Source: Sphingorhabdus lacus
GTDB lineage: Bacteria > Pseudomonadota > Alphaproteobacteria > Sphingomonadales > Sphingomonadaceae
Direction: 5' to 3'
DNA length: 64,000 bases
NCBI RefSeq assembly: GCF_009768975.1
Contig: NZ_CP035733.1
Coordinates: 2,710,001-2,774,000, forward strand
This document shows, piece after piece, positions 37,917 through 47,050 of the stretch (positions are counted from its first letter, which is position 1; every line of letters starts with the position of its first letter). A program made the translations under genes and the position numbers. The notes below the pieces were generated by a model. The model was not told the origin of the DNA, ran no database searches, and worked only from the letters and a program-made list of their open reading frames with translations.

Positions 37917-38686
37917 TGGACGGCCTCCAGCACGTCTTCCAAGCGTGCGGGGTCGCCTACGGCGATAACATGCCCACTAGAATCCGCGTGAAGCGGTTCT
38001 CCTGACCAATCGCTCATCATGCCACCCGATCCTATTATTACAGGTACTAAAGCAGCAAAATCGTGCAGCTTCAAGCCAGCTTCCACCACGATGTCGATAT
38101 GGCCGCTGGCAAGGAGGGCGTAATTGTAGCAGTCACCACCGAACAGCATGCGCTTATGTGCCGTTTTGGCAGCGAGAGCCATGAAATGCTCCCCGTCATG
38201 TTGCGTAAAATATTGGGGTCCGCTGGTGGCCAGCGTCGCGTCCGACAGCGAACGGCAGGTCCTGGTTTTCACCGCACTACCGTTCAGGGTTGTCGGATAG
38301 CCGGTTGCGCCGACCCAGCGTTCACGGTTGATGCACTGGTCAATCACGCCCAGCACCGGCCAGTTTTCTTCCAGCAGGGCAAGAAGCGAACCGAAAATCG
38401 GCCTACCCGCCATGAAGCTGACCGTGCCGTCAATCGGATCGATGACCCAAGTGCGGCCGGATGTCCCTGCCTTTTCCCCATATTCTTCGCCAATAATGCC
38501 ATCGCGCGGGCATTCGGCATCCAATATGCGCCTTATCGCGGCCTCTGCCGCACGGTCCGCCTCCGTCACCGGAGACGAATCTTCCTTGGCCTCATGCGTA
38601 AAGCCAGAGCGGAAAAATGGCCGAATCGCCTCACCCGCTGCATCAGCCAGCCTGTTGGCAAGAAGGATATCTGCGGGCGTCATCAA
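37904..38686 (-). CDS. hisN: Histidinol-phosphatase, inositol monophosphatase-like
   Basis: 260 residues of the lithium-sensitive phosphatase fold. Metal ligands are visible: the I-G-E-E-Y-G motif near residue 65, W-V-I-D-P-I-D-G-T near 80, and the late L-K-L-H-D-F-A-A-L segment near 207. The F-M-A-G-R-P loop and F-G-G-D-C-Y-N-Y fit the HisN type, which makes histidinol from its phosphate, better than SuhB or CysQ. It overlaps prs by 4 bases upstream and araC by 13 downstream. A link of prs (PRPP) to histidine synthesis makes biological sense. Confidence 0.85.
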   Translation of the reverse strand: MMTPADILLANRLADAAGEAIRPFFRSGFTHEAKEDSSPVTEADRAAEAAIRRILDAECPRDGIIGEEYGEKAGTSGRTWVIDPIDGTVSFMAGRPIFGSLLALLEENWPVLGVIDQCINRERWVGATGYPTTLNGSAVKTRTCRSLSDATLATSGPQYFTQHDGEHFMALAAKTAHKRMLFGGDCYNYALLASGHIDIVVEAGLKLHDFAALVPVIIGSGGMMSDWSGEPLHADSSGHVIAVGDPARLEDVLEAVQCDH

Positions 38687-39618
38687 TCGAAAAGAGAGCT
38701 GACCGAACTTTCATCGGCGATGCGCTTGATCGCTTCGCCCAAGAGCGGCGCGATCGGAAGCTGCCGGATTTTTTCGCTGTCGTTGGCGGCATCGGAGGCC
38801 AATATCGAATCGGTAATCACCAATTTGCGCAAAGACGACGCATTGACGCGGTTGACCGCTTCGCCCGAAAGCACGCCATGGGTAATATAGGCGACAACAT
38901 CCGATGCGCCTGCGGCCTTTAGCGCGTCGGCAGCGTTGCAAAGCGTACCCGCGCTGTCGGCAATATCGTCGATCAGGATGCAGAACCGGTCTTTAACGTC
39001 ACCGATGATGTTCATCACTTCAGACACACCGGCCTTTTCACGGCGCTTGTCGACGATGGCGAGCGGTGCATCTTCCAACCGCTTGGCCAGCGCGCGGGCG
39101 CGGACCACACCGCCGACGTCGGGCGAAACGACGGTGATATTCTTGTCGGCATGGCGCGACAAGATATCGGCGCTCATGACCGGTGCGCCATAGAGATTGT
39201 CCGTCGGAATATCGAAAAAGCCCTGAATTTGCCCGGCGTGCAGGTCAACCGTGAGCACGCGGTCAGCCCCAGCTTCAGTGATGAGGTTGGCGACCAGCTT
39301 GGCGGAAATGGGCGTGCGCGGACCAGGTTTGCGGTCCTGCCGGGCATAGCCGAAATAAGGTAGCACAGCGGTGATTCGCTTGGCCGAGGCGCGCCGCAAC
39401 GCATCGATCATGATGAGCAATTCCATCAGATTGTCGTTGGCGGGGTGGCTGGTCGACTGGATCACGAACATATCTTCGCCGCGCACATTCTCATGGATTT
39501 CCACGAAAATTTCATTGTCGGCAAAACGGCGGACACTGGCATCGGTAAGGGGCAAGCCCATATATTCGGCAATGCCCTTGGCCAAGGGCAGGTTGCTGTT
39601 TCCTGTCATCAATTTCAT
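38683..39618 (-). CDS. prs: Ribose-phosphate pyrophosphokinase
   Basis: Makes PRPP from ribose 5-phosphate and ATP for nucleotide, histidine and tryptophan synthesis. 311 residues from the ATG at 39618 (MKLMTGNSN), the normal length. The open frame continues 49 codons upstream but without family sequence. Motifs: R-F-A-D-N-E-I-F-V near 25-35, the A-R-Q-D-R-K loop near 95, V-V-S-P-D-V-G-G near 165 and the PRPP loop D-D-I-A-D-S-A-G-T near 218. It is first of the minus-strand prs-hisN-araC operon and divergent from nadE. Confidence 0.96.
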   Translation of the reverse strand: MKLMTGNSNLPLAKGIAEYMGLPLTDASVRRFADNEIFVEIHENVRGEDMFVIQSTSHPANDNLMELLIMIDALRRASAKRITAVLPYFGYARQDRKPGPRTPISAKLVANLITEAGADRVLTVDLHAGQIQGFFDIPTDNLYGAPVMSADILSRHADKNITVVSPDVGGVVRARALAKRLEDAPLAIVDKRREKAGVSEVMNIIGDVKDRFCILIDDIADSAGTLCNAADALKAAGASDVVAYITHGVLSGEAVNRVNASSLRKLVITDSILASDAANDSEKIRQLPIAPLLGEAIKRIADESSVSSLFD

Positions 39619-39727
39619 GCGCGCGTTCCCCGAAAAGCACCTTGCAGGTTTTCCGGTCGCTCTAGCGACACCAAAGCAACCTGACAATCGGCTTGCCCCC
39701 TTAGATTGTGGACAATAGACAGGGGCA

Positions 39728-41383
39728 ATGACAGACCAGCTCACAATCGCCATGGCGCAAATCAATCAGCGGGTCGGTGACCTGTCCGGCAATGCAGCGG
39801 CGATGCTGGCGTGGCGTGCCAAAGCGCCGGGCGCGGACCTGATTGTATTTCCGGAACAGCAACTTATCGGTTACCCGGCCGAAGATCTTGTTCTGAAACC
39901 CGTTTTTGCTGCCAAAGCGGCGGCACAGCTCGCCGAATTAGCTCTTGCGACTGCGGATGGCGGACCTGCGATGCTGGTGGGCTCCATATTTGCAGACAAT
40001 GGCGCGCTCTACAACGGGCTCGCGCTGCTCGACGGTGGGCGCATCGCTGCCGTGCGCTACAAACATGAGCTGCCCAACTATGGCACCTTTGACGAGAAAC
40101 GCATTTTCACGCCGGGTCCCTTGCCTGAACCTGTGGAGTTCAAGGGGGTCAAGCTGGGCCTGCCCATTTGCGAGGATGGCTGGCTGCAGCCTGTATCAAC
40201 ACATCTTGCCAAACAGGGCGCCGAAATCCTGATTTCGGTGAATGGCAGCCCCTATGAAATCGACAAGGATGACCGCCGGCTGGAACAGGTCTTTGCCGCC
40301 CGCGTCGCCGAAACGGGTTTGCCACTATTGTTTCTGAACCGCGTCGGTGGGCAGGATGAACTCGTCTTCGACGGCAGCTCATTCATCCTCAACGCCGATG
40401 GAATCGCCGCGCACCGTTTGCCCGACTGGACCGAAGAGCTGCGTGTTACCCACTGGACCCGCAAGGGTGCAGGCTGGATATGTGAAGCAGGTGAGCTGGC
40501 GGTCTGGGAGGACCATCCTGCCGACATTTATAGCGCGATGGTGACGGGCCTTCGCGATTATGTCGACACCAACCGCTTCCCCGGCGTGGTATTGGGCTTG
40601 TCGGGCGGCATCGACAGCGCCATTTGCGCGGCCATTGCGGCCGATGCCTTGGGGCCTGACCGAGTCTGGTGCGTGATGCTGCCAAGCCGCTACACAAGCC
40701 AATCGAGCCTGGATGATGCCGGACAATGCGCGCGCATGATCGGCTGCAGGCTGGACACCATTGCGATTTCGCCCGCGGTCGATGCCTTTGACGTCATGCT
40801 TTCAGACAGCTTTGCCGATGCCCAAGTCGATATCACGGAAGAAAATGTGCAATCGCGTATCCGCGGCGTGACGTTGATGGCCCTGTCCAACAAATTTGGC
40901 CACATGCTGATGACGACCGGGAACAAGAGCGAGATGAGCGTCGGCTATGCCACCATCTACGGCGATATGGCCGGTGGCTATAATCCGATTAAAGACGCCT
41001 ATAAAATGACGGTCTTTGCCATTTCCAAATGGCGGAACAGCCATAAGCCACGCATTGGCCTCGGTCCGGACGGGCCCGTCATGCCGGAATCGATCATCAC
41101 CAAACCGCCCAGCGCAGAACTGCGGCCTGATCAGAAAGACAGCGATTCCCTGCCCGAATATCCGGTGCTCGACAAAATGCTGCACGCGTTGGTGGAAGAG
41201 GACTTGTCGGTCGATGAAGTTGTGGCACGCGGTTTTGACCGGGCCGATGTGACCCGGATCGAACGATTGCTGTATCTCGCCGAATATAAGCGTCGGCAGG
41301 CGCCCCCGGGCGTCAAACTCGGCACCCGCAATTTTGGGCGCGACCGGCGCTATCCCATCACCAACGCTTTCCGCAGCGCTTGA
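39728..41383 (+). CDS. nadE: Glutamine-dependent NAD+ synthetase
   Basis: Final step of NAD synthesis: amidates deamido-NAD using glutamine. 551 residues. The N-terminal nitrilase-like amidase domain (about 1-260) has the catalytic Glu in F-P-E-Q-Q, a Lys and the Cys near 148 in P-I-C-E-D-G-W. The synthetase domain (about 270-551) has the pyrophosphate loop S-G-G-I-D-S-A near 292 and the later T-T-G-N-K-S-E. Length fits the shorter bacterial two-domain form. It is divergent from prs. Confidence 0.97.
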   Translation: MTDQLTIAMAQINQRVGDLSGNAAAMLAWRAKAPGADLIVFPEQQLIGYPAEDLVLKPVFAAKAAAQLAELALATADGGPAMLVGSIFADNGALYNGLALLDGGRIAAVRYKHELPNYGTFDEKRIFTPGPLPEPVEFKGVKLGLPICEDGWLQPVSTHLAKQGAEILISVNGSPYEIDKDDRRLEQVFAARVAETGLPLLFLNRVGGQDELVFDGSSFILNADGIAAHRLPDWTEELRVTHWTRKGAGWICEAGELAVWEDHPADIYSAMVTGLRDYVDTNRFPGVVLGLSGGIDSAICAAIAADALGPDRVWCVMLPSRYTSQSSLDDAGQCARMIGCRLDTIAISPAVDAFDVMLSDSFADAQVDITEENVQSRIRGVTLMALSNKFGHMLMTTGNKSEMSVGYATIYGDMAGGYNPIKDAYKMTVFAISKWRNSHKPRIGLGPDGPVMPESIITKPPSAELRPDQKDSDSLPEYPVLDKMLHALVEEDLSVDEVVARGFDRADVTRIERLLYLAEYKRRQAPPGVKLGTRNFGRDRRYPITNAFRSA

Positions 41384-41421
41384 GCCCTGCAGAGGCGTGC
41401 ATGGCCGCCGAAAATTTTCGA

Positions 41422-41486
41422 TTGCAATCAGAACGATATAATATAACATAACTAATGCGAGACGAGTCCGGAGTGGTTCGTTGACA
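41422..41486 (+). promoter_or_regulatory. Possible promoter region of tonB
   Basis: The AT-rich stretch after nadE contains an exact TATAAT (41437-41442) and a TTGACA at 41481-41486, but neither has a good partner box at 16-18 bases. The tonB ATG at 41535 is preceded by GAGAGAGGAG. Start of transcription not resolved. Confidence 0.3.
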
Positions 41487-41534
41487 CAGTTGGCTCCGGC
41501 CCTCTCGCCATAACTGGGAGAGAGGAGACCCGAT

Positions 41535-42194
41535 ATGAGTTATGTACAAGAAACGCGGCGCACCAATAGTTTGGGGATGGGAGCCGCCATATTGGTCAAT
41601 GGATCCATTATATTAGCTGTGGCGCTGTCGCCGATCATTGCCGAACGAGTGCCAATTCCGACTATCATTCAGGGCACCAATATTCCGGAACAGAAACCCG
41701 TCAAAAAGGATCCCAAACCGGACGACAATGTCGCAAAGCCAATAAAGCCGATATTTGCGCCCGACCCGATCATTGAAACAAAAACGCCACCGGATCTTGG
41801 GCCGTCAACGACCAATGAATGGACGGACATTGGATCCATAGGAACCACCGCGGGCGGCGATGACGAGGCGGGTTCGACACTTGGGAATATTCCCAAAATA
41901 CCGATGCCGATATTTAAAGCGGCTTTACGCGATCCACGCTTCGCCAGGGCTTTCCAACCGGAATACCCGGTCGGCAAATTGCGTCTGGAAATTGAAGGCA
42001 GCGTAACGGTTCGCATATTGGTCGGCACCGATGGACGCGTTCGGCAGGTCCAGATTCTGAACGCGACCGATCCCGACTTTGCCCGTGCGACCGAAAAACA
42101 GGCGTTAAAGGCCTGGCGCTTCAAGCCGGCGACACGTGACGGTGTTCCGGTTGAAGACTGGCAAACGCTGACTGTCCGCTTCGACATTAACTGA
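41535..42194 (+). CDS. tonB: Energy transducer TonB
   Basis: Links the proton motive force of ExbB/ExbD to outer membrane receptors. 219 residues: one membrane anchor (about 17-37), a Pro/Lys/Asp-rich periplasmic spacer (about 45-90) and a C-terminal TonB domain (about 130-219) with the Y-P-V-G-K-L-R and V-R-I-L-V-G-T-D-G-R-V segments and a late L-K-A-W-R-F-K-P-A. No exbB/exbD lie nearby. It may serve the two receptors in this window, but the genome probably holds several TonB proteins. A strong hairpin follows the stop. Confidence 0.93.
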   Translation: MSYVQETRRTNSLGMGAAILVNGSIILAVALSPIIAERVPIPTIIQGTNIPEQKPVKKDPKPDDNVAKPIKPIFAPDPIIETKTPPDLGPSTTNEWTDIGSIGTTAGGDDEAGSTLGNIPKIPMPIFKAALRDPRFARAFQPEYPVGKLRLEIEGSVTVRILVGTDGRVRQVQILNATDPDFARATEKQALKAWRFKPATRDGVPVEDWQTLTVRFDIN

Positions 42195-42197
42195 TTT

Positions 42198-42236
42198 GGT
42201 GCGGCCTGATTCGGGCACTGGAAATCAGGCCGCACC
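42198..42236 (+). terminator. Strong hairpin after tonB
   Basis: A 14-bp perfect stem (GGTGCGGCCTGATT with AATCAGGCCGCACC) and an 11-base loop start 4 bases after the tonB stop. No T-run follows, so it may end transcription only partly or stabilise the 3' end. Confidence 0.6.
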
Positions 42237-42253
42237 CCGCCTATTGAGCGGAT

Positions 42254-42661
42254 ATGTCCTTCTTTAAAGATGTCTCGCTGAAAAGCGCCGGTTCCGACCT
42301 GATCGGGTTTTTGCGAACGTCGGGCAACCACAGTCCGTGGTTGTTTCTCGCAGCCTGTGTTCCGACTGCCATCATCATATACACCTTCTATATAGACACG
42401 CTGCAAAAGGGAAAGCCGCCGCCACGCGAGATTATCTATGTGGAAAGCTGGCCCGCCACACGCACGATCGAGGAATCGAAAGCCGCAATTGCCGAGAGGC
42501 AAAAGCTGAAAGACGAGATGATTGCGCGTGAGAAGGAGGCGTACAAAGCCTTTGGCCGCGCGGTAGGAATGGATGTCGACCGTATCGAGCGTGAGGCTCT
42601 TGCCGAACAGGCTGCGCAAAAGGCTGCACAGGAAAAGCAGGACGCAGGAGCGGTCAAATAG
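42254..42661 (+). CDS. Hypothetical small membrane protein
   Basis: 135 residues, not recognised. One clear transmembrane segment (about 29-48, W-L-F-L-A-A-C-V-P-T) preceded by a short cytosolic or periplasmic arm. A charged C-terminal half (about 70-135) rich in Ala, Glu, Lys and Gln looks like a coiled coil. It lies between tonB and ribD on the same strand; its 3' end contains the ribosome-site-like AGGAG before the ribD frame. Confidence 0.7.
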   Translation: MSFFKDVSLKSAGSDLIGFLRTSGNHSPWLFLAACVPTAIIIYTFYIDTLQKGKPPPREIIYVESWPATRTIEESKAAIAERQKLKDEMIAREKEAYKAFGRAVGMDVDRIEREALAEQAAQKAAQEKQDAGAVK

Positions 42662-42684
42662 CAACGCCCGCCGACCACCGTTAT

Positions 42685-43629
42685 ATGGCCGCTGCCTTGG
42701 CAATTGCCGAGCGCGGTGTTGGCCAGACCGGGAACAATCCATCTGTCGGATGCGTGATTGTCCAGGATGACATCATCGTCGGGCGAGGCTGGACACAATA
42801 TGGTGGCCGTCCCCATGCCGAGGCGATGGCGCTGGCGCAAGCCGGATCAAAAGCCGCGGGCGCGACCATTTACGTCACGCTTGAACCCTGTGCGCATCCG
42901 TCCGAACGCGGCCCTGCCTGTGCGCATTTGGTATACGATGCGCGACCAGCGCGGGTTGTGGGCGCTGTGACAGACCCGGACCCGCGCACGGCGGGACAGG
43001 GCTTCGCTCGGCTGCGCGAAGCAGGCATAGAGGTTGAAACCGGCGTCATGGCGTCAGAGGCTCGGGTACAATTAGCCGGATTTTTCAGTCGCTTGGAACG
43101 GTCACGTCCCTTTGTAACGTTGAAAATGGCGACATCGCTGGATGGTCAGATAGCCATGGCAAATGGCCAAAGCCGCTGGATCACCGGCGACTTTGCGCGT
43201 GCCCATGCCCATGTCGAGCGCGCGCGATGCGATGCGATTTTGGTAGGCGCCGGCACGGTGCGGATCGATGCCCCCCGGCTGGATGTGCGTCTCGCCGGGC
43301 TGGAGCATCGCAGTCCGCGCAAAATCATGCTGGGCAGTGGCGATGCACCGCAGGGCTGGGACGTTCTGCGCAGTCTGGAGGAACTTGGATCTCTCGCGTG
43401 CAACACACTGCTTGTGGAAGGTGGCGCCATGACCGCCTCGGCTTTTTTGCGCGCCGGTCTTGTGGACCGTTTGCTTTTATATCGCGCGCCCATCCTGATC
43501 GGTGCCGGGACGGCGTGCCTCGGCGATATCGGCCTTGATAATCTCGATGTGGCGCATGGCCGGTGGCAGATTTCCCTATCGCGCCGTCTTGGCAAGGATA
43601 GCATCGAAGTCTACGACGCCCTTATCTAA
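42685..43629 (+). CDS. ribD: Riboflavin biosynthesis deaminase/reductase RibD
   Basis: Second and third steps of riboflavin synthesis. 314 residues from ATG. The deaminase half has the zinc motif H-A-E-A near residue 46 and P-C-A-H-P-S-E-R-G-P-A-C near 70; the reductase half starts near 145 with K-M-A-T-S-L-D-G-Q-I-A. The frame stays open upstream with no ATG, GTG or TTG, yet those codons read D-H-R-Y just before this Met, matching the start of other RibD proteins. An ATA at 42658 has AGGAG 7 bases ahead and could be the real start. It overlaps or abuts the upstream gene stop; ribE follows after 18 bases. Confidence 0.93.
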   Translation: MAAALAIAERGVGQTGNNPSVGCVIVQDDIIVGRGWTQYGGRPHAEAMALAQAGSKAAGATIYVTLEPCAHPSERGPACAHLVYDARPARVVGAVTDPDPRTAGQGFARLREAGIEVETGVMASEARVQLAGFFSRLERSRPFVTLKMATSLDGQIAMANGQSRWITGDFARAHAHVERARCDAILVGAGTVRIDAPRLDVRLAGLEHRSPRKIMLGSGDAPQGWDVLRSLEELGSLACNTLLVEGGAMTASAFLRAGLVDRLLLYRAPILIGAGTACLGDIGLDNLDVAHGRWQISLSRRLGKDSIEVYDALI

Positions 43630-43647
43630 TTCAAAGGCTCAATTAAA

Positions 43648-44256
43648 ATGTTCACCGGCATTATTACCGATATCGGCACCGCGACTTCTGTCGAACAGCG
43701 GGGCGACCTGCGGATGGTTATCTCCTGCACCTATGACATGGATAGTGTTGCCATCGGTGCCTCAATTGCCTGTTCGGGGGTATGCTTGACGGTCGTGGAC
43801 AAGGGCGAAGGCTGGTTTGCCATCGACGCCTCTGCCGAAACAGTATCGCGCACAGCCAGCGGTTTGTGGCAGTCGGGTGCGCGTCTGAACCTCGAGCGCG
43901 CGTTGAAGGTTGGGGACGAATTGGGTGGCCATATTGTGACCGGGCATGTCGATGGCGTTGGTCATATTGTTGCCAGCGATCCCGTGGGTGATAGCTGGAA
44001 AGTCGTTGTTTCAGCGCCCGCCGCGCTTGCCCCCTATATCGCGGCCAAGGGTTCGATCACCGTTGATGGCATTTCCCTGACCGTCAATGAAATTACCGAT
44101 CAATCCGATCAGACGGCACAATTCACGCTCAATATCATTCCACACACGGCCGAGATGACCACGCTGGATAGCCTGTTCGTCGGTCGAGAAGTGAATCTGG
44201 AGATCGATGTCCTCGCCCGCTATCTCAAGCGGATGGAAGATTTGCGCGCCCGTTAA
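43648..44256 (+). CDS. ribE: Riboflavin synthase, alpha subunit
   Basis: Dismutates two 6,7-dimethyl-8-ribityllumazine molecules to riboflavin. 202 residues with the start M-F-T-G-I-I and two lumazine-binding repeats (about 1-90 and 95-190); each has the G-D-x-x-G-G-H-x-V-x-G-H-V or equivalent strand, clearest as L-G-G-H-I-V-T-G-H-V-D-G near 95. It sits 18 bases after ribD and overlaps the convergent eipA by 4 bases. No FMN riboswitch was seen in the short gap before it or ahead of ribD. Confidence 0.96.
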   Translation: MFTGIITDIGTATSVEQRGDLRMVISCTYDMDSVAIGASIACSGVCLTVVDKGEGWFAIDASAETVSRTASGLWQSGARLNLERALKVGDELGGHIVTGHVDGVGHIVASDPVGDSWKVVVSAPAALAPYIAAKGSITVDGISLTVNEITDQSDQTAQFTLNIIPHTAEMTTLDSLFVGREVNLEIDVLARYLKRMEDLRAR

Positions 44257-44966
44257 AAGGGCAGCCAACGCTGCTTTTTGGAAAATTTCATATAGCCGAC
44301 ATTGGCACCCAGCCGGAGCCCTGCGCCCACGCGGATCGGAATGAGGACCACGTCGCCGCGCCGCAGATAGCTGGCGTTGAATCCACCGACCAGATAGGCA
44401 ACGCCTTCGCCGGACGGGAAGCGCTTATAAATATCTTCGGTATCGTAGAGGTTATAGACGAGCACGAACGTGCTGCCCGCGTTAGCGCCGGCATCAAATC
44501 CGATTGATGGGCCCGTCCAGTACACAGGCTTTTGGCCTTCGACCTTGTGGTTCAATGTTCCCGAGCCATAGCGCAGGCCGACGACCAGCGCACCGCCGCC
44601 TTCGCGGCCGACAATATAGCCGTTGGGACGGCCCTGCTTTTTCAATATGTCTTCGATCAGCTTACCCAAGCCTTGGGCGCCTTTACCGAATACACCTTCG
44701 GCAGCGCCGATCAGGTCGTCTTCCTGGTAGGTGTTCTGGTCCGCCGCTGGTGCGGGCGTGATCATCGTATCGGAAGGCGCGGGCATCGGTGCTTCGGTCG
44801 GAATCCCGTCCTGCACGGTCACATTTGTTTCAGAGGGCGCGGTTGCGGGCGGAGTTCCGAGATCGGCATCGATCGCCTCATTCGGATCAACCGACGTAAT
44901 CTGGGCGCTCGACGGGGCGGCTACAAAAAGCGCCAATGCCATCATCAGCAATGCCTGTTTTGCCAT
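44253..44966 (-). CDS. EipA-like envelope protein (DUF1134)
   Basis: 237 residues from the ATG of M-A-K-Q-A-L-L; the frame is open 15 codons longer. A signal peptide cleaves near residue 21 (S-S-A then Q-I). A Pro/Ala/Thr-rich linker (about 25-90) precedes the DUF1134 domain (about 100-237) with the G-Y-I-x-G-R-E-G-G-G-A segment and aromatic strands. The Brucella member EipA is periplasmic and needed for envelope integrity and virulence. Here it is convergent with ribE and stands alone. Confidence 0.88.
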   Translation of the reverse strand: MAKQALLMMALALFVAAPSSAQITSVDPNEAIDADLGTPPATAPSETNVTVQDGIPTEAPMPAPSDTMITPAPAADQNTYQEDDLIGAAEGVFGKGAQGLGKLIEDILKKQGRPNGYIVGREGGGALVVGLRYGSGTLNHKVEGQKPVYWTGPSIGFDAGANAGSTFVLVYNLYDTEDIYKRFPSGEGVAYLVGGFNASYLRRGDVVLIPIRVGAGLRLGANVGYMKFSKKQRWLPF

Positions 44967-45150
44967 CGCTGCTATTCCCTGCTTATGTGCCCGATTGTGC
45001 ATGATGCACACCTCCCGTCAAAAATGGCCTAAACATATGAATCTTGTAGATGAGCGCACAATGAACGGGCGACCACCCGAGTCCTATTTGCGCCAGAGCG
45101 AATCTCGGGACGCAATTTTGATGCTGCTGCCATTCTCCCATCAATAACCG

Positions 45151-45179
45151 TTGCAGCCCCTGAATTGCGACGCTATAGG
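45151..45179 (+). promoter_or_regulatory. Promoter of tRNA-Ser
   Basis: A -35 TTGCAG (45151-45156) and a -10 TATAGG (45174-45179) with an exact 17-base spacer. Transcription should start about 14 bases before the tRNA at 45200. Confidence 0.7.
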
Positions 45180-45199
45180 CCCCCGATGCCAAGCGCGCA

Positions 45200-45292
45200 G
45201 GAGACGTGGGTGAGTGGCTGAAACCAACGGTTTGCTAAACCGTCGTACTGGTAAATCCGGTACCGAGGGTTCGAATCCCTCCGTCTCCGCCA
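45200..45292 (+). tRNA. tRNA-Ser (anticodon GCT)
   Basis: 93 nt with encoded CCA. Acceptor GGAGACG pairs with CGTCTCC (45282-45288), discriminator G. The anticodon stem ACGGT/ACCGT frames the loop TTGCTAA, giving anticodon GCT for AGC/AGU codons. A long variable arm and a T-arm with GGTTCGAATCC confirm a class II serine tRNA. Confidence 0.98.
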
Positions 45293-45330
45293 GTTTGTGG
45301 CTCCTTTGACAGGTGAAACCGCGCTAAAAT

Positions 45331-46599
45331 ATGTCCAGGAAACGTAAAGCTCCCCCGCGTTTTGCCGCCCTTCGGGCAAAGCCGCCCGTATTCTGGGTCA
45401 AGTTGGTCAGTATCGCTGCCGTCACCTGCACTCTTGCATGGTTTTCCTTCATCCATGCCGTTGCTAATATTACGTGGCAACAGAATCCCGATATGGCGCT
45501 GCGCTTTGTGCCCGATCATCCTCTGGCCCTGTCGCGTAAAGCGGACGAGCTGTTTGCGGCCAAGCAGGATCCGGCGACGTTGGCCAAGGTCGAGGCGATG
45601 GCAAAGCAGTCGCTCCGCGGGGGTGCGTTGAACCCCGTGGCGATCCGTCTTTTGGGTTATGTCGCCGATGCACGGGGAGATCAGAAGAAGGCCCGCGAAT
45701 TAATGCTGCTGTCCCAGAAGGTCTCGCGGCGGGATTTCGGAACGCAGCTTTGGTTGATCGAAGATGCGGTCAAGCGGAATGACAAGAAACAGGCCCTCTA
45801 CCATTATGATATTGCCATGCGGACCACACCCAGCAGTTTTCCGCTTCTGTTTCCCACATTGACCGGTGCGCTGGACGATCCCGAAGTGCGCGCCGGATTG
45901 GCACCTTATGTGAAGGCTGCGCCCGAATGGCTCCTACCGTTCCTGCCCCATGCCATCGGGACCAGCGAAAACCCCTCCTATCTTGCCGACGTGTTGCTGA
46001 AAGCGGGGCCTCTGCCAGATCGCCCTGAATATCGCGAACAATCCAATTATCTGCTGTCGACGCTCGCCAACAAAGGCCAGTTTTCCGCATTCCAGCGCTA
46101 TTATTCCAGTCTGCCCTCAGTGCGATCAAAAGCGCTGCAAACAGCAGCCTTGAATAAGGACACGATCAACCTGCGCTACCCCGCTGCCGGGTGGCAACTA
46201 ACCGAAAACTCCGTGATCGGCGGGGCGTTTTCCGAACCTGATAAAAGCGGCGCCTTCACCCTTTCTGCCTTTGCCGGATCGGGCGAACGGGGTGAGTTGA
46301 TGCGAAAATTGCTGTTCCTCAAGCCCGGCACCTACCGGTTTGCGGCACAATATGAGGCCCAGTCGAGCGCTCCGGATTCGGAAATCAGATGGGACCTTTT
46401 TTGCGCTTCGCAAAAGGGGAATGTCAGCAAATGGTTCACTTCTCGCGCGGTGAAAACGGGTCGTAGCGGCGACGTGCAGAGCTTCACGCTTGGCGCTGAC
46501 TGCCCGCACCAGCTGCTCCAGCTTCAACTGGCGGGCGGAAGTGGACAGTTGGGCGCGGAGTTTGTCCTGCGTTCGGTGGATATCGTCCGCGCGCCGTAA
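45331..46599 (+). CDS. Hypothetical TPR-like membrane-anchored protein
   Basis: 422 residues, not recognised. A basic N-terminus and one transmembrane segment (about 24-46) anchor it in the inner membrane. Residues about 60-170 are helical with TPR spacing (L-S-R-K-A-D-E-L-F, then A-R-E-L-M-L-L-S-Q-K). The C-terminal third (about 290-422) is beta-rich with two Cys (D-L-F-C-A and G-A-D-C-P), like a carbohydrate-binding fold. It starts 38 bases after tRNA-Ser; read-through from the tRNA promoter is possible. Similar proteins are seen near exopolysaccharide genes in sphingomonads, but none lies here. Confidence 0.7.
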   Translation: MSRKRKAPPRFAALRAKPPVFWVKLVSIAAVTCTLAWFSFIHAVANITWQQNPDMALRFVPDHPLALSRKADELFAAKQDPATLAKVEAMAKQSLRGGALNPVAIRLLGYVADARGDQKKARELMLLSQKVSRRDFGTQLWLIEDAVKRNDKKQALYHYDIAMRTTPSSFPLLFPTLTGALDDPEVRAGLAPYVKAAPEWLLPFLPHAIGTSENPSYLADVLLKAGPLPDRPEYREQSNYLLSTLANKGQFSAFQRYYSSLPSVRSKALQTAALNKDTINLRYPAAGWQLTENSVIGGAFSEPDKSGAFTLSAFAGSGERGELMRKLLFLKPGTYRFAAQYEAQSSAPDSEIRWDLFCASQKGNVSKWFTSRAVKTGRSGDVQSFTLGADCPHQLLQLQLAGGSGQLGAEFVLRSVDIVRAP

Positions 46600-46621
46600 G
46601 CGCTAATTTCAGCCGCCGTTG

Positions 46622-47038
46622 TTAACGTGGCTTATGCTTCGTGTCGGTTCCGGCGGTGATGAACAGGGCTACCGCTTCTCCTTCCACATCGACTGTGTGC
46701 CAGGTTCCTGGCGGGTTTACGGCATATTCGTTCGGGCAAAGTGTCACGACCGCCGTCGCGCCATCGGCATGCTCCTGATGCAGGGTCATCGAGCCGCTGA
46801 GGCAAAGCACCACCTCATCGCCGAGGGGGTGCATTTCCCAACTGTCCCAGTTTTCGCTGAAGCGGTGCATGGACACCAGCCGCCCTTCCGCCCCGTCCTG
46901 CGCGGTGCGGGCGGCATAGCTTTGATACCATTCCAAGCCGGTAAAAGGCGGTTGTGGCTGCGCCGTTGCGCCCAGCCCGAGATGCAGGGGGTGTGTTTCC
47001 AGATTATATGCATCTTGGGCCATGGCGCTCTCCTCCAA
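46622..47038 (-). CDS. Cupin domain protein
   Basis: 138 residues. The single cupin barrel shows the pattern W-E-M-H-P-L-G-D-E-V-V-L-C-L-S-G-S-M for motif 1, with His and Glu as metal ligands, and N-P-P-G-T-W-H-T-V-D for motif 2. The third ligand set is otherwise reduced, and one usual second His of motif 1 is not obvious. A metal-binding enzyme or sensor is likely, with unknown substrate. It lies 12 bases after a VOC gene on the same strand and is probably co-transcribed. Confidence 0.85.
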   Translation of the reverse strand: MEESAMAQDAYNLETHPLHLGLGATAQPQPPFTGLEWYQSYAARTAQDGAEGRLVSMHRFSENWDSWEMHPLGDEVVLCLSGSMTLHQEHADGATAVVTLCPNEYAVNPPGTWHTVDVEGEAVALFITAGTDTKHKPR

Positions 47039-47050
47039 GCTGTGGGGACT

